A stretch of 64,000 nt of DNA from Treponema sp. (GTDB lineage Bacteria > Spirochaetota > Spirochaetia > Treponematales > Treponemataceae). Of the stretch, positions 49,093 to 57,980 are shown in pieces. The DNA is taken from contig JAKSLY010000001.1 of NCBI GenBank assembly GCA_024400955.1, forward strand, positions 124,001-188,000, in the 5' to 3' direction. Numbering within the stretch: the first letter of the stretch is position 1; each line of letters starts with the position of its first letter. Position numbers and translations under genes: made by a program. The notes beneath the pieces were generated by a model. The model was not told where the DNA came from. It saw only the letters and a list, made by a program, of their open reading frames with translations, and ran no database searches.

Positions 49093-50237
49093 GTAAGAAA
49101 GTCTTCAAGCCTTACACCAGCTCCGGCAGTAACATCCCTGGTTAAGATTGCTCCTGATACAAGCTCCATGTATTCAGGTGAAATACCTGGCGTTAGGATT
49201 TTCTCTGTCCTGAGGATGCTGATGTCTTTCTGAGTGATTTTTTCTCCTGCCTTATGTGATGTAAGGAAGTGAAGGCTTCTGTTTGTTCTTCCATAATTTG
49301 CAGCTTCTGCAGGTGCAAGTTTTTTTATTCCGCTTCCAAGAATCTTTTGGATTCTTTCCCTTTCGAATTCATATTCAAGCTGCCTGTATATTTCCGATTC
49401 ACCGCTATGGCGAAGGACAGCCTGGGACTGGTGAACTGAATGGGTCATGACCTTAAACATCTCCGGTTCCAATGCAACAGGGTCATCAAGGCCGCTGTCT
49501 TTTCTGCTCAGGGTAATGTGCTTTTCTATCATTGTTCCACCCATGGCTGTGGTAAGGACAGGAACCAGAACCGGGTCAAGGCTATGGTCGCTTATTCCGG
49601 TTGGAATTCCAAAAATCTGCGAAAGGGTTTTTACGCAGCGCACGTTGTATTCCTCTTCTGGAGCCGGATAGAAAGTTATGCAGTGAAGGAGGGTTAGTGG
49701 AGGCATTTTTTCCTCCTGCTGAATTTGATAATTGCCTGATCCTTCTACATGTTCATCTTTGTTCATTCCATTTTTGGTGATGATCTCTATGGCCTTTTCA
49801 ATGTCTCCAAGCTTTGAAACTCCGCTTGAAAGTATGATTGGAATCCTGCCGTAATATTTTGAGCATTCTTCAAGCAGCGGGTAATGGTTAACTTCCGGGC
49901 TTGCAATCTTTATGGCGTCCGGTTCAAGCTGTGCGAGTTCCCTGAGGGACTGAAGACCAAAGGGTGAACATGCAAACTTTAACCCTATGCTCCTGGAATA
50001 TTCCATGCATTCCCTGTAAAAGTCAGGTCCGCATTCCAGGGCCTTGAATGTGTCGTAAAGCCTTGTCTGTCCTCCAGGCAGGTTTACGAATCCCGTGTCC
50101 GGATGGAGAATTTCATGGGCATAGACCCATTGGAATTTTACGCAGTCAGCACCGCCTTCCTTTGCGGCATCAATAAGGCTGAATGCTTTTTCTGTTGAAC
50201 CCCCGTGGGCTGTTCCTATTTCTGCTATGATTGTCAT
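49086..50237 (-). CDS. NeuB-type nonulosonic acid synthase (sialic/pseudaminic/legionaminic acid)
   Basis: The 383-residue protein has an N-terminal NeuB TIM barrel: MTIIAEIGTAHGGSTEKAFSLIDAAKEGGADCVKFQ, FACSPFGLQSLREL, VNHYPLLEECS, ILSSGVSKLGDIEKA, GISDHSLDPV, and GGTMIEKHITLSRKDSGLDDPVALEPEMF. The C-terminal SAF antifreeze-like domain lies in about the last 65 residues (ISILRTEKILTPGISPEYMEL). It condenses phosphoenolpyruvate with an N-acetyl hexosamine to form a nine-carbon acidic sugar. Which sugar is made cannot be read from the sequence. The start at 50237 has GATAAT 6 nt upstream and no Shine-Dalgarno site. Confidence 0.87.
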   Translation of the reverse strand: MTIIAEIGTAHGGSTEKAFSLIDAAKEGGADCVKFQWVYAHEILHPDTGFVNLPGGQTRLYDTFKALECGPDFYRECMEYSRSIGLKFACSPFGLQSLRELAQLEPDAIKIASPEVNHYPLLEECSKYYGRIPIILSSGVSKLGDIEKAIEIITKNGMNKDEHVEGSGNYQIQQEEKMPPLTLLHCITFYPAPEEEYNVRCVKTLSQIFGIPTGISDHSLDPVLVPVLTTAMGGTMIEKHITLSRKDSGLDDPVALEPEMFKVMTHSVHQSQAVLRHSGESEIYRQLEYEFERERIQKILGSGIKKLAPAEAANYGRTNRSLHFLTSHKAGEKITQKDISILRTEKILTPGISPEYMELVSGAILTRDVTAGAGVRLEDFLTK

Positions 50238-50277
50238 ATATATATTATCGGAAATGATGGCCATTTGATAAAAAAAG

Positions 50278-50306
50278 TTGACCTTTAATAGTTAAGTTAT
50301 TATATT
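50278..50306 (+). promoter_or_regulatory. Promoter of the 50362-51174 gene
   Basis: TTGACC (50278-50283), 17 nt, TATATT (50301-50306). A leader of about 50 nt with AGGAG 7 nt before the ATG follows. Confidence 0.8.
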
Positions 50307-50361
50307 TTTACTGATTAATGCATGTAGTAAATTAATTGACATGATAAATAGGAGTTTGAAC

Positions 50362-51174
50362 ATGAAAAAATCATTCATTCGTACGGTATGTGTTTTTTCC
50401 CTTGCAGCTTTTGCCATTTCAGGTGCATTTGCCAAGAACGTTTCAGGAAAGAACAAGTCAAAGAAGGCTGCAAACCATGCTGAATACATTGACTGGCAGG
50501 GACAGGCAGCTAACAAGGACATTCCCCAGTGGTATGGCGACATCTTGAGCCAGGAAAGCGAATCTGTAATCCGCAGCAGCCTTAACCTTCCTGATGATGT
50601 GCGTATTTTCACGGTTATTGCATACGGTTCCAACCGCAAGGCTCTCATGACCATTACCGATTCATTTGGAATCCAGTCTTCCGTTGCTGCTGCATTCAGG
50701 CAGAACGTTATGCGCTGTGCTGACCAGGTTACAAAGGCCAGTGGTCTTGGCGAAGAGGAAGTTTCAAGCTCAACGGCACAGATTACTGAAATGGTTACGG
50801 TAAACCTTGACCTTATCGGCCTTGAACGCGCTGCAAGCTACTGGACCCAGTACAGGGTTGTTGACAAGAAGGGCAAGGAAGTAACTCCTGCAAAGTATGC
50901 CTATGTTGTTGTAATGAAGATGTCCAGGGAGAATTATGAAAAGCAGATGGAAGCTTCCATCAGGAGCGTTGAAAGTGCAACAGACCAGGCTGAGGATGTA
51001 AGAAAGCTTGCTTCTCTTACAATTGCACGGCTTCGCAATCCAGACATGGTAAGTGGTTCCGTAAACTGCAATGTTGATATCGGTGACAAGGCAAAGGCTG
51101 AAGGAGACATCAGTGCATTTTCTACACCTTTTGTAGCAGCCTATGAACCTGAAGTTGATTTTTCAGTAGAATAA
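50362..51174 (+). CDS. Exported protein, possibly LPP20-like
   Basis: The 270-residue product has a signal peptide (MKKSFIRTVCVFSLAAFAISGAFA) with no lipobox. The mature part starts with basic residues, then has a mixed alpha/beta domain with RIFTVIAYGSNRKAL, QNVMRCADQVTKASGLGEEEV and a C-terminal helix pair. The arrangement IPQWYGDI followed by an alpha/beta body recalls LPP20-type proteins, but this is a weak match. The ATG at 50362 has AGGAG 7 nt upstream. It is a single-gene unit with its own promoter and terminator. Confidence 0.7.
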   Translation: MKKSFIRTVCVFSLAAFAISGAFAKNVSGKNKSKKAANHAEYIDWQGQAANKDIPQWYGDILSQESESVIRSSLNLPDDVRIFTVIAYGSNRKALMTITDSFGIQSSVAAAFRQNVMRCADQVTKASGLGEEEVSSSTAQITEMVTVNLDLIGLERAASYWTQYRVVDKKGKEVTPAKYAYVVVMKMSRENYEKQMEASIRSVESATDQAEDVRKLASLTIARLRNPDMVSGSVNCNVDIGDKAKAEGDISAFSTPFVAAYEPEVDFSVE

Positions 51175-51199
51175 CATTCCATAAGCTGCAGTTCATAAG

Positions 51200-51240
51200 G
51201 GCTGGCAGGAGTCTTCAAGGGCTTTGCCGGCCTTTTTTCT
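51200..51240 (+). terminator. Intrinsic terminator before ileS
   Basis: GGCTGGCA (51200-51207) pairs with TGCCGGCC (51225-51232) with one GU pair, followed by TTTTTT. Confidence 0.85.
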
Positions 51241-51314
51241 TTCATTTTCTTCTATAGATTAAATCCTGTTTTTATTATATAATCCTTTAGAATTTTTACA
51301 AAATAGAGGATTTT

Positions 51315-54300
51315 ATGTACAAGAGTGTTGATCCAAAAGCAGATTTTCCTAAGCAGGAAGAAGAAGTCTTAAAGTTCTGGGAGCAGAACAATACATTCAA
51401 GAAATCATTGGACCAGAGGGAAGGTTGTGAGGAATACGTTTTCTATGACGGCCCACCATTTGCAACAGGTCTTCCACACTTCGGACATTTCATTCCATCA
51501 ACAATCAAGGACATAATTCCACGCTATCAGACAATGAAGGGCAAGAAGGTTGACCGCCGCTTTGGTTGGGACTGCCATGGTCTCCCTGTAGAGAACCTCA
51601 TTGAAAAGGAACTTGGAATCAACTCCAAGCACGAAATTGAAGAATACGGCATCGACAAGTTCAACGAAAAGTGCCGTGATTCCGTTTTGAAATACACAGC
51701 TGAATGGCGCAAGACTATCACACGCATGGGTCGCTGGGTTGACTTTGACCGCGACTACAAGACGATGAATCCCGACTTCATGGAATCAATCTGGTGGGTT
51801 GCAAAATCCCTTTGGGACAAGGGACTCATCTATGAAGGTCAGTACATTCTTCCATATTGTCCTCGCTGTTCAACAGTTCTTTCTTCACACGAACTTGCTC
51901 AGGGGTACAAGGACAAGCAGGATCCGGCCGTAACTGTAAGGTTTGCAGTAAAGTCTCTGCCTGCCGCCATCGGTGACAATGACCTCGAAAATACATACTT
52001 CATCGCATGGACGACAACCCCATGGACACTGCCATCTAACCTTGGCCTTTGTATGGGACCTGATGTTGAATACGTCAAGCTTAAGGACAAGTCAGACGGA
52101 ACAAGGTATATTTTTGCCAAGGCCCGCGTAAGTGCATACTTCAAGAATGAAGAAGACTACGAAATCCTCTGGACGCACAAGGGTAGTGAGTTTGTAGGTG
52201 CAACTTATGAACCATTGTTCCCTTATTTTGCAGACCTTGCAGATCCTAAGGTTTGTGCAGAAAAGTCAGGTCAGCCTTGCTCTGCAGGTGCCTTCCTCAT
52301 GTTCAACGCAGATTACGTTTCTACGGAAGACGGTACTGGTATCGTACATATCGCACCGGCATTCGGTGAAGAGGATAACAAGGTATTCCGTGGAAGCGGT
52401 GTTCCTAATGTTCAGCCTTTGGATGCAGAATGCAAGTTTACAAAGGAAGTTCCTGATTATCAGGGAATCTTTGTAAAGGATGCAGACAAGGACATCATGG
52501 ACCGCCTCAAGAAGGAAGGCAAGCTTGTTAAGCGTGAGACTGTAAACCATCAGTACCCTCACTGCTGGCGCTGCGGTTCCCCTTTGATTTACCGCGGAAT
52601 CGGTTCATGGTTTGTTAAGGTTGCAGACCACCACGATGCACTTTTAAAGGCAAACAGCCAGATCAAGTGGCAGCCGGGTCACATTAAGGAAGGACGTTTT
52701 GGTAAGTGGCTTGCAGGCAGCCGTGACTGGGCAGTAAGCCGCAACCGTTACTGGGGTAACCCGATTCCAATCTGGAAGTGTGACGATCCTGAATGCAACA
52801 ACCGTGTATGCGTTGGCAGCCGCCAGGAACTCAAGGACCTTAGCGGAACATATCCGGAAGACCTTCACAAGCAGTTTGTAGACAAGATTACATTCAAGTG
52901 TACAAAGTGTGGCAAGGGAACAATGAAGCGCATTCCGGAAGTTTTCGACTGCTGGTTTGAATCTGGTTCCATGCCTTACGGTCAGCAGCACTATCCGTTT
53001 GAAAACAAGGAATTCTTTGAAAGCCATTTCCCTGCAAACTTCATTTCTGAAGGCCTTGACCAGACACGAGGATGGTTCTATACACTTACAATTCTTGCAA
53101 GCCATCTTTTTGACAAGCCTGCATTCCAGAACTGTATCGTAAACGGTCTTGTTCTTGCATCAGACGGACGCAAGATGTCAAAGTCCCTCAAGAACTACAC
53201 TGACCCTGTAGAAGCCATCAACATGTTTGGTGCCGATGCACTCCGTCTGTTCCTCATGCACTCGGCAGTCGTTAAGGCAGATGACCTTAAGTACAGCGAT
53301 GATGGTGTCCGTGAAGTAATCAAGTCAATCATTCTCCCATTGTGGAACTCATATTCATTCTTCGTTCAGTATGCAAACATCGACGGTGTTACATGCACTG
53401 GACATGAATTCGACAGCAAGCTTCCTGACAATCCGCTTGACAGATGGATTCTTTCCGTTGCCCAGAAGATGGTCAAGGATGTTACTGCTGCCCTCGATGA
53501 CTATGACCTTAGTGCAGCCATCGACCCAATGCTTGAATTCATCGATTCAATCAACAACTGGTACATCCGCCGCAACCGCCGCCGCTTCTGGAAGTCTGGT
53601 AGTGACAGCGACAAGATGGAGGCTTACGGAGCACTTTACTGCGCCCTCAAGACATTTGCCCTTGTTGCAGCTCCATTTGTTCCATTCATTACGGAAGAAA
53701 TCTGGCAGAACCTTAAGACTGCAGAAGACAAGGAATCGGTTCATCTTTGCAGCTATCCTGTATACAACGAAAAGTTCCGCGACGAGGACCTTGAATTCCA
53801 GATGGCATCAGTTCAGAAGGCCGTTTCCATGGGACGCAGCCTGCGCAATACATTCAACCTCAAGAACCGCCAGCCACTTGCAAGCGTTGCCCTTGTAACA
53901 CGTAATGCAGAGGAAAAGAAGGTTCTTGACAGCATGCGCGACACCATTGCCGAAGAGCTCAATGTTAAGGAAGTAATCTTCCACGAAAAGGAAGACGAGC
54001 TTGTTGAATACAGCGCAAAGGCCAACTTCCGCGTCCTTGGAAAACTCCTTGGCGGAAACATGAAGCTTGCCGCTGCAGAAATTACAAAGCTTACTGGTGA
54101 TCAGATTGCAGCCATGCTTAACGGATCAAAGCTTGTAATCAATGTTGCAGGCACTGATGTTGAACTTAACGAAGAGAACCTCATGATTGAACGCAAGGAA
54201 AAGGAAGACCTTAAGGTTATTAACGAAGGAACCCTCACAGTTGGTCTTGATACAAAGATTACTGATGAACTTAAGAAGGAAGGTTATGCCCGTGACCTGG

Positions 54301-54524
54301 TTCGCGGAATCCAGAACCTTCGCAAGGAAAGCGGTTTTGAAGTTACTGACAGAATCAATCTTTCCGTAGGCGGAGATCCTGCACTCAAGGCAGCCTTCGA
54401 GATGTTCAGGGAATTCATTACCGGAGAAACTCTTTCTGCTTCAAGCCAGTGGGTTGACGGCCTTGAAGGAACTCTTGTTGACTGCGAAGATGCAAAGTGG
54501 TCAATCAAGGTTGTAAAGGCATAA
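51315..54524 (+). CDS. ileS: Isoleucyl-tRNA synthetase, archaeal/eukaryotic type
   Basis: The 1069-residue class I synthetase has FYDGPPFATGLPHFGHF (HIGH motif as HFGH near residue 57), the editing domain with WTTTPWTLPSNLGLC, and GRKMSKSLKNY (KMSKS) near residue 620. Length and the FYDGPPFATGLPHFGH wording match the eukaryote/archaea-like IleRS clade (IleS2), which is naturally less sensitive to mupirocin. It also has proofreading against valine. GAGG lies 5 nt before the ATG, with a perfect TATAAT at 51279-51284. No T-box leader is present. Confidence 0.96.
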   Translation: MYKSVDPKADFPKQEEEVLKFWEQNNTFKKSLDQREGCEEYVFYDGPPFATGLPHFGHFIPSTIKDIIPRYQTMKGKKVDRRFGWDCHGLPVENLIEKELGINSKHEIEEYGIDKFNEKCRDSVLKYTAEWRKTITRMGRWVDFDRDYKTMNPDFMESIWWVAKSLWDKGLIYEGQYILPYCPRCSTVLSSHELAQGYKDKQDPAVTVRFAVKSLPAAIGDNDLENTYFIAWTTTPWTLPSNLGLCMGPDVEYVKLKDKSDGTRYIFAKARVSAYFKNEEDYEILWTHKGSEFVGATYEPLFPYFADLADPKVCAEKSGQPCSAGAFLMFNADYVSTEDGTGIVHIAPAFGEEDNKVFRGSGVPNVQPLDAECKFTKEVPDYQGIFVKDADKDIMDRLKKEGKLVKRETVNHQYPHCWRCGSPLIYRGIGSWFVKVADHHDALLKANSQIKWQPGHIKEGRFGKWLAGSRDWAVSRNRYWGNPIPIWKCDDPECNNRVCVGSRQELKDLSGTYPEDLHKQFVDKITFKCTKCGKGTMKRIPEVFDCWFESGSMPYGQQHYPFENKEFFESHFPANFISEGLDQTRGWFYTLTILASHLFDKPAFQNCIVNGLVLASDGRKMSKSLKNYTDPVEAINMFGADALRLFLMHSAVVKADDLKYSDDGVREVIKSIILPLWNSYSFFVQYANIDGVTCTGHEFDSKLPDNPLDRWILSVAQKMVKDVTAALDDYDLSAAIDPMLEFIDSINNWYIRRNRRRFWKSGSDSDKMEAYGALYCALKTFALVAAPFVPFITEEIWQNLKTAEDKESVHLCSYPVYNEKFRDEDLEFQMASVQKAVSMGRSLRNTFNLKNRQPLASVALVTRNAEEKKVLDSMRDTIAEELNVKEVIFHEKEDELVEYSAKANFRVLGKLLGGNMKLAAAEITKLTGDQIAAMLNGSKLVINVAGTDVELNEENLMIERKEKEDLKVINEGTLTVGLDTKITDELKKEGYARDLVRGIQNLRKESGFEVTDRINLSVGGDPALKAAFEMFREFITGETLSASSQWVDGLEGTLVDCEDAKWSIKVVKA

Positions 54525-54544
54525 ATTTCATGGGGAGGGGTTCA

Positions 54545-55489
54545 ATGAAAAAAGGTTTACTTGCTGTTTTTTCTCTTCTTTCAGTTTTGCTTGTTTTTGG
54601 ATGCAAGACTGCCAAAGTTGAAGAACCCCTTGAAGAAGTTTCAAGCATTCATCCGGCGGCTTTGCTGTCGGATGACCTTAGCATATACATGAGCATGAAT
54701 GTGCTTTCCCACAGGGAACTTTTTGCAGATGTGCTTTGTGCACTTGCCGATTCCCTTGAAAGGGATAATGCCCTCATGTTTGCCGACAGGGCCCATGTTC
54801 TTTATACTGGACTTGGCACCGTAAAGGACAGGTCTCACCTTGAATGTACTTCCCGGGTAAACATACCTCGTGTTGCAATACCTGCCGTTTTTTCCAAGAA
54901 GAATGGCTGGAATGCCGACATGGTTCATGTTCAGGAAAAGACCTTTGTACGATATGTCAACCAGGATACTCCCTTCCAGGTTTCATTTCCGGAAATCTCC
55001 CTTTTTACAGCAGCACAGGATGTTAGTCCCATGCTGGAGAAATTTTCGGCAGAAAGCCAGCTGTCTTCTGCATTGTGGTGCAAGTGGATCTGCCAGGATT
55101 TCAAGAATGATGAGATTTTCTTTTATGTAACAAGACCTGGTCAGTATTTAAGGAGTTTTATCGGGCAGTCAATCAATGTTGGTACGGACAGCATCTTTGG
55201 AACCCTTGTACGGAAGGATGATTCCAAAAAGGGCAGGATCCTTTACAACATGACGCTGAACATCCACTTTAAGGAAAAGCGTTCCGTATCAGTAATCAAG
55301 TCCCTTCTTTCCGTGACTTTTTCCATGCTCGGCGGTCAGGTTGACCAGACTGATGAATTTACGGTCCGCATAAGTAATGTTGAAGTGACGGACAGGCAGA
55401 TAATCGACCTGTTTACTAGGGATCCAGTCACAGGCAAGCATTATCGCGTTGTCGGTGAAGAAGTTATCGAAGAATCAATCAAAAAATGA
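54545..55489 (+). CDS. Lipoprotein, function unknown
   Basis: The 314-residue product has a lipoprotein signal peptide with lipobox VFGC (Cys20). The mature part has two similar halves with strand/helix alternation (residues about 45-150 and 165-300), including IYMSMNVLSHRELFADVLCALAD and VSVIKSLLSVTFSMLGGQVDQT. The ATG at 54545 has GGAGGGG 4 nt upstream. It starts 20 nt after ileS and overlaps the next lipoprotein gene by 4 bp, so they are coupled. I do not recognise the family. Confidence 0.75.
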   Translation: MKKGLLAVFSLLSVLLVFGCKTAKVEEPLEEVSSIHPAALLSDDLSIYMSMNVLSHRELFADVLCALADSLERDNALMFADRAHVLYTGLGTVKDRSHLECTSRVNIPRVAIPAVFSKKNGWNADMVHVQEKTFVRYVNQDTPFQVSFPEISLFTAAQDVSPMLEKFSAESQLSSALWCKWICQDFKNDEIFFYVTRPGQYLRSFIGQSINVGTDSIFGTLVRKDDSKKGRILYNMTLNIHFKEKRSVSVIKSLLSVTFSMLGGQVDQTDEFTVRISNVEVTDRQIIDLFTRDPVTGKHYRVVGEEVIEESIKK

Positions 55490-56247
55490 AGATCCTGCTT
55501 GTTTTGTTTGCTGCCGCCATTCTTGTTTTTTCCGGCTGTACTTCTGCTGACGTTCATATTGTCCCCGGGGAAAAAGCTGCCCTGGATAAGAGCGTTACCC
55601 TTGAATACTTTAACATAGCAGAAAGCTATAAGGGGCTTGAAAAATACGATAAGGCTGTTGAATATTATGAACGTGCCATGGTGAACAGGAGTCTTAGGGA
55701 TTCCTGCTTTTATGAAATTGCCATCTGCAACGTTTACCTTAAGAATTGGAATGATGCCGTAATATCCTTCAGAAAGCTCCTGAAAAGGGACAGGGATAAT
55801 TCCACACTTAAGCTTTCCCTTGCATACATTGAAGCCGTCAGGGGCAACCTGAAAAAGGCAGAAAAAATGTATGAGCAGATTATCGAGGAATTCCCTGATG
55901 AACTTGATCCAAAGAAGAATTATATCAATGTTCTTGTTGCAGACAAAAAATATGACAAGGCAGAGGAACATCTGAAGGCTCTTGAAGAAAAATATCCTGA
56001 TGACGAATCCATCGAGGCATTCAGGCAAAAAATCGAGGATTACAAGGAAGATGTCAAGCAGAAGGAAAAGGAAGAACTTAAGAATAAAAATGGAACTTCC
56101 AGTGAAGATTCTGAGGAAGATGAAAACTCCGAAGATGAAGATGATCTTTTTGGACTTGAATCTGATGATGAAGAAGCAGAAGAAGATGAGGATTCTACTT
56201 CCGACAGGGATTCCATTTTTGAAGACCTGATTAAGCCGATAAAATAG
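55486..56247 (+). CDS. TPR lipoprotein with acidic tail
   Basis: The 253-residue product has a lipoprotein signal peptide with lipobox VFSGC (Cys18). Three to four TPR motifs follow (residues about 38-175, for example FNIAESYKGLEKYDKAVEYYERAM and AYIEAVRGNLKKAEKMYEQII). The last 60 residues are a strongly acidic tail with runs of Asp, Glu and Ser. TPRs suggest a scaffold for an envelope complex. Start and stop overlap (ATGA) with the previous lipoprotein gene. Confidence 0.82.
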   Translation: MKILLVLFAAAILVFSGCTSADVHIVPGEKAALDKSVTLEYFNIAESYKGLEKYDKAVEYYERAMVNRSLRDSCFYEIAICNVYLKNWNDAVISFRKLLKRDRDNSTLKLSLAYIEAVRGNLKKAEKMYEQIIEEFPDELDPKKNYINVLVADKKYDKAEEHLKALEEKYPDDESIEAFRQKIEDYKEDVKQKEKEELKNKNGTSSEDSEEDENSEDEDDLFGLESDDEEAEEDEDSTSDRDSIFEDLIKPIK

Positions 56248-56312
56248 GACATCTTCTAAAAATTTCAGTTTTTAGAGGCTCCAGCTCCAAATGATGGATC
56301 CATTGTTTTAAT

Positions 56313-56351
56313 AAAAAAAGGGCATTCCACATAATTGCGGATGCCTTTTTT
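56313..56351. terminator. Bidirectional terminator between the TPR lipoprotein and the GGDEF-like gene
   Basis: GGCAT (56321-56325) pairs with ATGCC (56341-56345), extended by A/T tracts on both sides: AAAAAAA before and TTTTTT after. It can end transcripts from either direction. Confidence 0.75.
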
Positions 56352-56366
56352 CGTACCTACAAATTA

Positions 56367-57872
56367 CTATATTGTCAGTTCTTCGTCGATTTCAATGTCA
56401 TCTGATTCTACATTGTCAAGCATAGGCTCTGAGTCAGATTCTGCAGGTTCTTCTGTTTGAGCGGGCTGTGGCGACTGCGTTTTTTCCTCACTTGCAGCCT
56501 GAACCTGTGCAGGTGCTGTAGCCTCAGCTTCCTTTGCAGCTGGTTCTGCCGGCTTTTGTTCCTGATATGATTCGGAAGCAAGGTAGTCGCGGTATCTTTC
56601 CGGATTAACCCTGAAGGCAATGATAGGCGAGTCAGGATCTTCCATTGCATGCTTGAGTGCTTCTTCACTTTCGTTTGCAAGGCGCTGACCCGAGATAAGG
56701 CGGAGGGAACGGGTGGAAATACCGATGGAAATCTGGGATTCGATGCCAAATTCCTTCAGCGCGCCGCTCATTTCGTTGTATAGTTCCTCGGCAGACACAA
56801 GAGCCTGATCCGTATTCTGGTTCTGGAAAATTGCGGCAACCCCGTCTTCCTTGTAGTTGAAAACCAGGTCGTTGAACTTTGCCTTATCCAGGATTATCTT
56901 GCAGATTTTCTTGCCGCATTCAGATGTCCAGTCAATTGATGCAATCTTGATGGTAAGGAGGGACATGTCCCTGTCTGTAGAAGCGCATCTTACAAGCTCG
57001 CTGTCAAGGCGGGTAAGCATGTACTGTTCCCAGCCAAAGCCGGTTTCTGGGCAGAAAAGCCCTTTTGGCTGCTGTGGTTCTTCTGCAGGGGCTTCAGGTG
57101 AATCTGTTTCCTGGGCGGTTTCCGACGGTTCTTCTGGATCGGCTTCCTTTTCCTTGTTCAGGAAGTCAAGTACATCCTCTTCTTCTGGAGCCTGTGGAAT
57201 TTCACCAGCTTCATCATTGCCATCCGTGCCGTCAGAAGATGGTTCTTCGGAAATTTCGCCTTCTTCAGCTGGATTTTCTTCTGCTTCCTGATCAAGGGTG
57301 TCGTAGCTTTCAATGTCCGGGTATTCAATTTCGTCTTCGGATGGGGTCTCGGTTTCCTTTTCCGATGGGAACCTGCCGTTGATCATGTTGAGGATCAGGT
57401 AGAATGCGACAGCCGCCGTTGCTGCAAGGATCACGATGAATGCAATCCGTCCCTTGTAGAAGACTGTCACCGGCTTAAGCTTGTAGATGGAAGCAGTAAC
57501 AGACACTGCAATTCCGCTTTCCGAGAAAACCGTGGTGGTAAATGTGCTTACCATTGATGTCTTTATGCTGTTAAGCTGGTTAATGTCCTTTGGGTAAGAG
57601 AAAATAAGTTCATTTCCGTACTTGATCTGCATTCCTGCTATGTCGGAAATGTTTCCAAGGCTTGCAAGAACCTCGTCATAAAATTTGTCAGTCTTTGGTG
57701 TGTATGTTCTGCTGATCCTGCTAAGGTCCTTTGTAATGGCATTGAATCTGTTCTGGGTACGCTGGGCACCTGCCTTCTTTTCATAAATCAATGAACCTGA
57801 AAAAAATGCAACAGAAATAATATATATTGCAGAAATAATTGCGATAAAGAATGAATGCTTTTTTGTTTTCAT
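56367..57872 (-). CDS. Membrane protein with degenerate GGDEF-like domain
   Basis: The 501-residue protein has transmembrane segments near residues 8-28 and 142-163, flanking a periplasmic domain of about 110 residues. A long acidic linker (Glu/Pro/Ala-rich, about residues 170-265) follows. The next domain of about 165 residues resembles a diguanylate cyclase fold: DSELVRCASTDRDMSLLTIKI, then FNDLVFNYKEDGVAAIF where GG(D/E)EF is expected, then SIGISTR and EEALKHAMEDPDSPIIAF. The catalytic GGDEF residues are missing, so it may bind a nucleotide or act structurally. The tail is again acidic. Promoter TTGAAC-17-TATAAT ends 8 nt before the ATG. Confidence 0.72.
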   Translation of the reverse strand: MKTKKHSFFIAIISAIYIISVAFFSGSLIYEKKAGAQRTQNRFNAITKDLSRISRTYTPKTDKFYDEVLASLGNISDIAGMQIKYGNELIFSYPKDINQLNSIKTSMVSTFTTTVFSESGIAVSVTASIYKLKPVTVFYKGRIAFIVILAATAAVAFYLILNMINGRFPSEKETETPSEDEIEYPDIESYDTLDQEAEENPAEEGEISEEPSSDGTDGNDEAGEIPQAPEEEDVLDFLNKEKEADPEEPSETAQETDSPEAPAEEPQQPKGLFCPETGFGWEQYMLTRLDSELVRCASTDRDMSLLTIKIASIDWTSECGKKICKIILDKAKFNDLVFNYKEDGVAAIFQNQNTDQALVSAEELYNEMSGALKEFGIESQISIGISTRSLRLISGQRLANESEEALKHAMEDPDSPIIAFRVNPERYRDYLASESYQEQKPAEPAAKEAEATAPAQVQAASEEKTQSPQPAQTEEPAESDSEPMLDNVESDDIEIDEELTI

Positions 57873-57880
57873 ATTGAATA

Positions 57881-57909
57881 ATTATACATCATGGGAAAAT
57901 TATGTTCAA
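57881..57909 (-). promoter_or_regulatory. Promoter of the GGDEF-like membrane protein gene
   Basis: On the minus strand TTGAAC (57904-57909), 17 nt, a perfect TATAAT (57881-57886), then 8 nt to the ATG with no Shine-Dalgarno site. Confidence 0.7.
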
Positions 57910-57980
57910 GAAAAAATCCTAATATAGAAGAAAAATCATTTTTGGCAACCTCTGGAAACTGCAATTTTATTTCCAGGCCA

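Noticed and set aside
51241..51314. T-box leader for ileS
   Set aside because: Too little space after the upstream terminator and no T-box or specifier stem-loop sequence.
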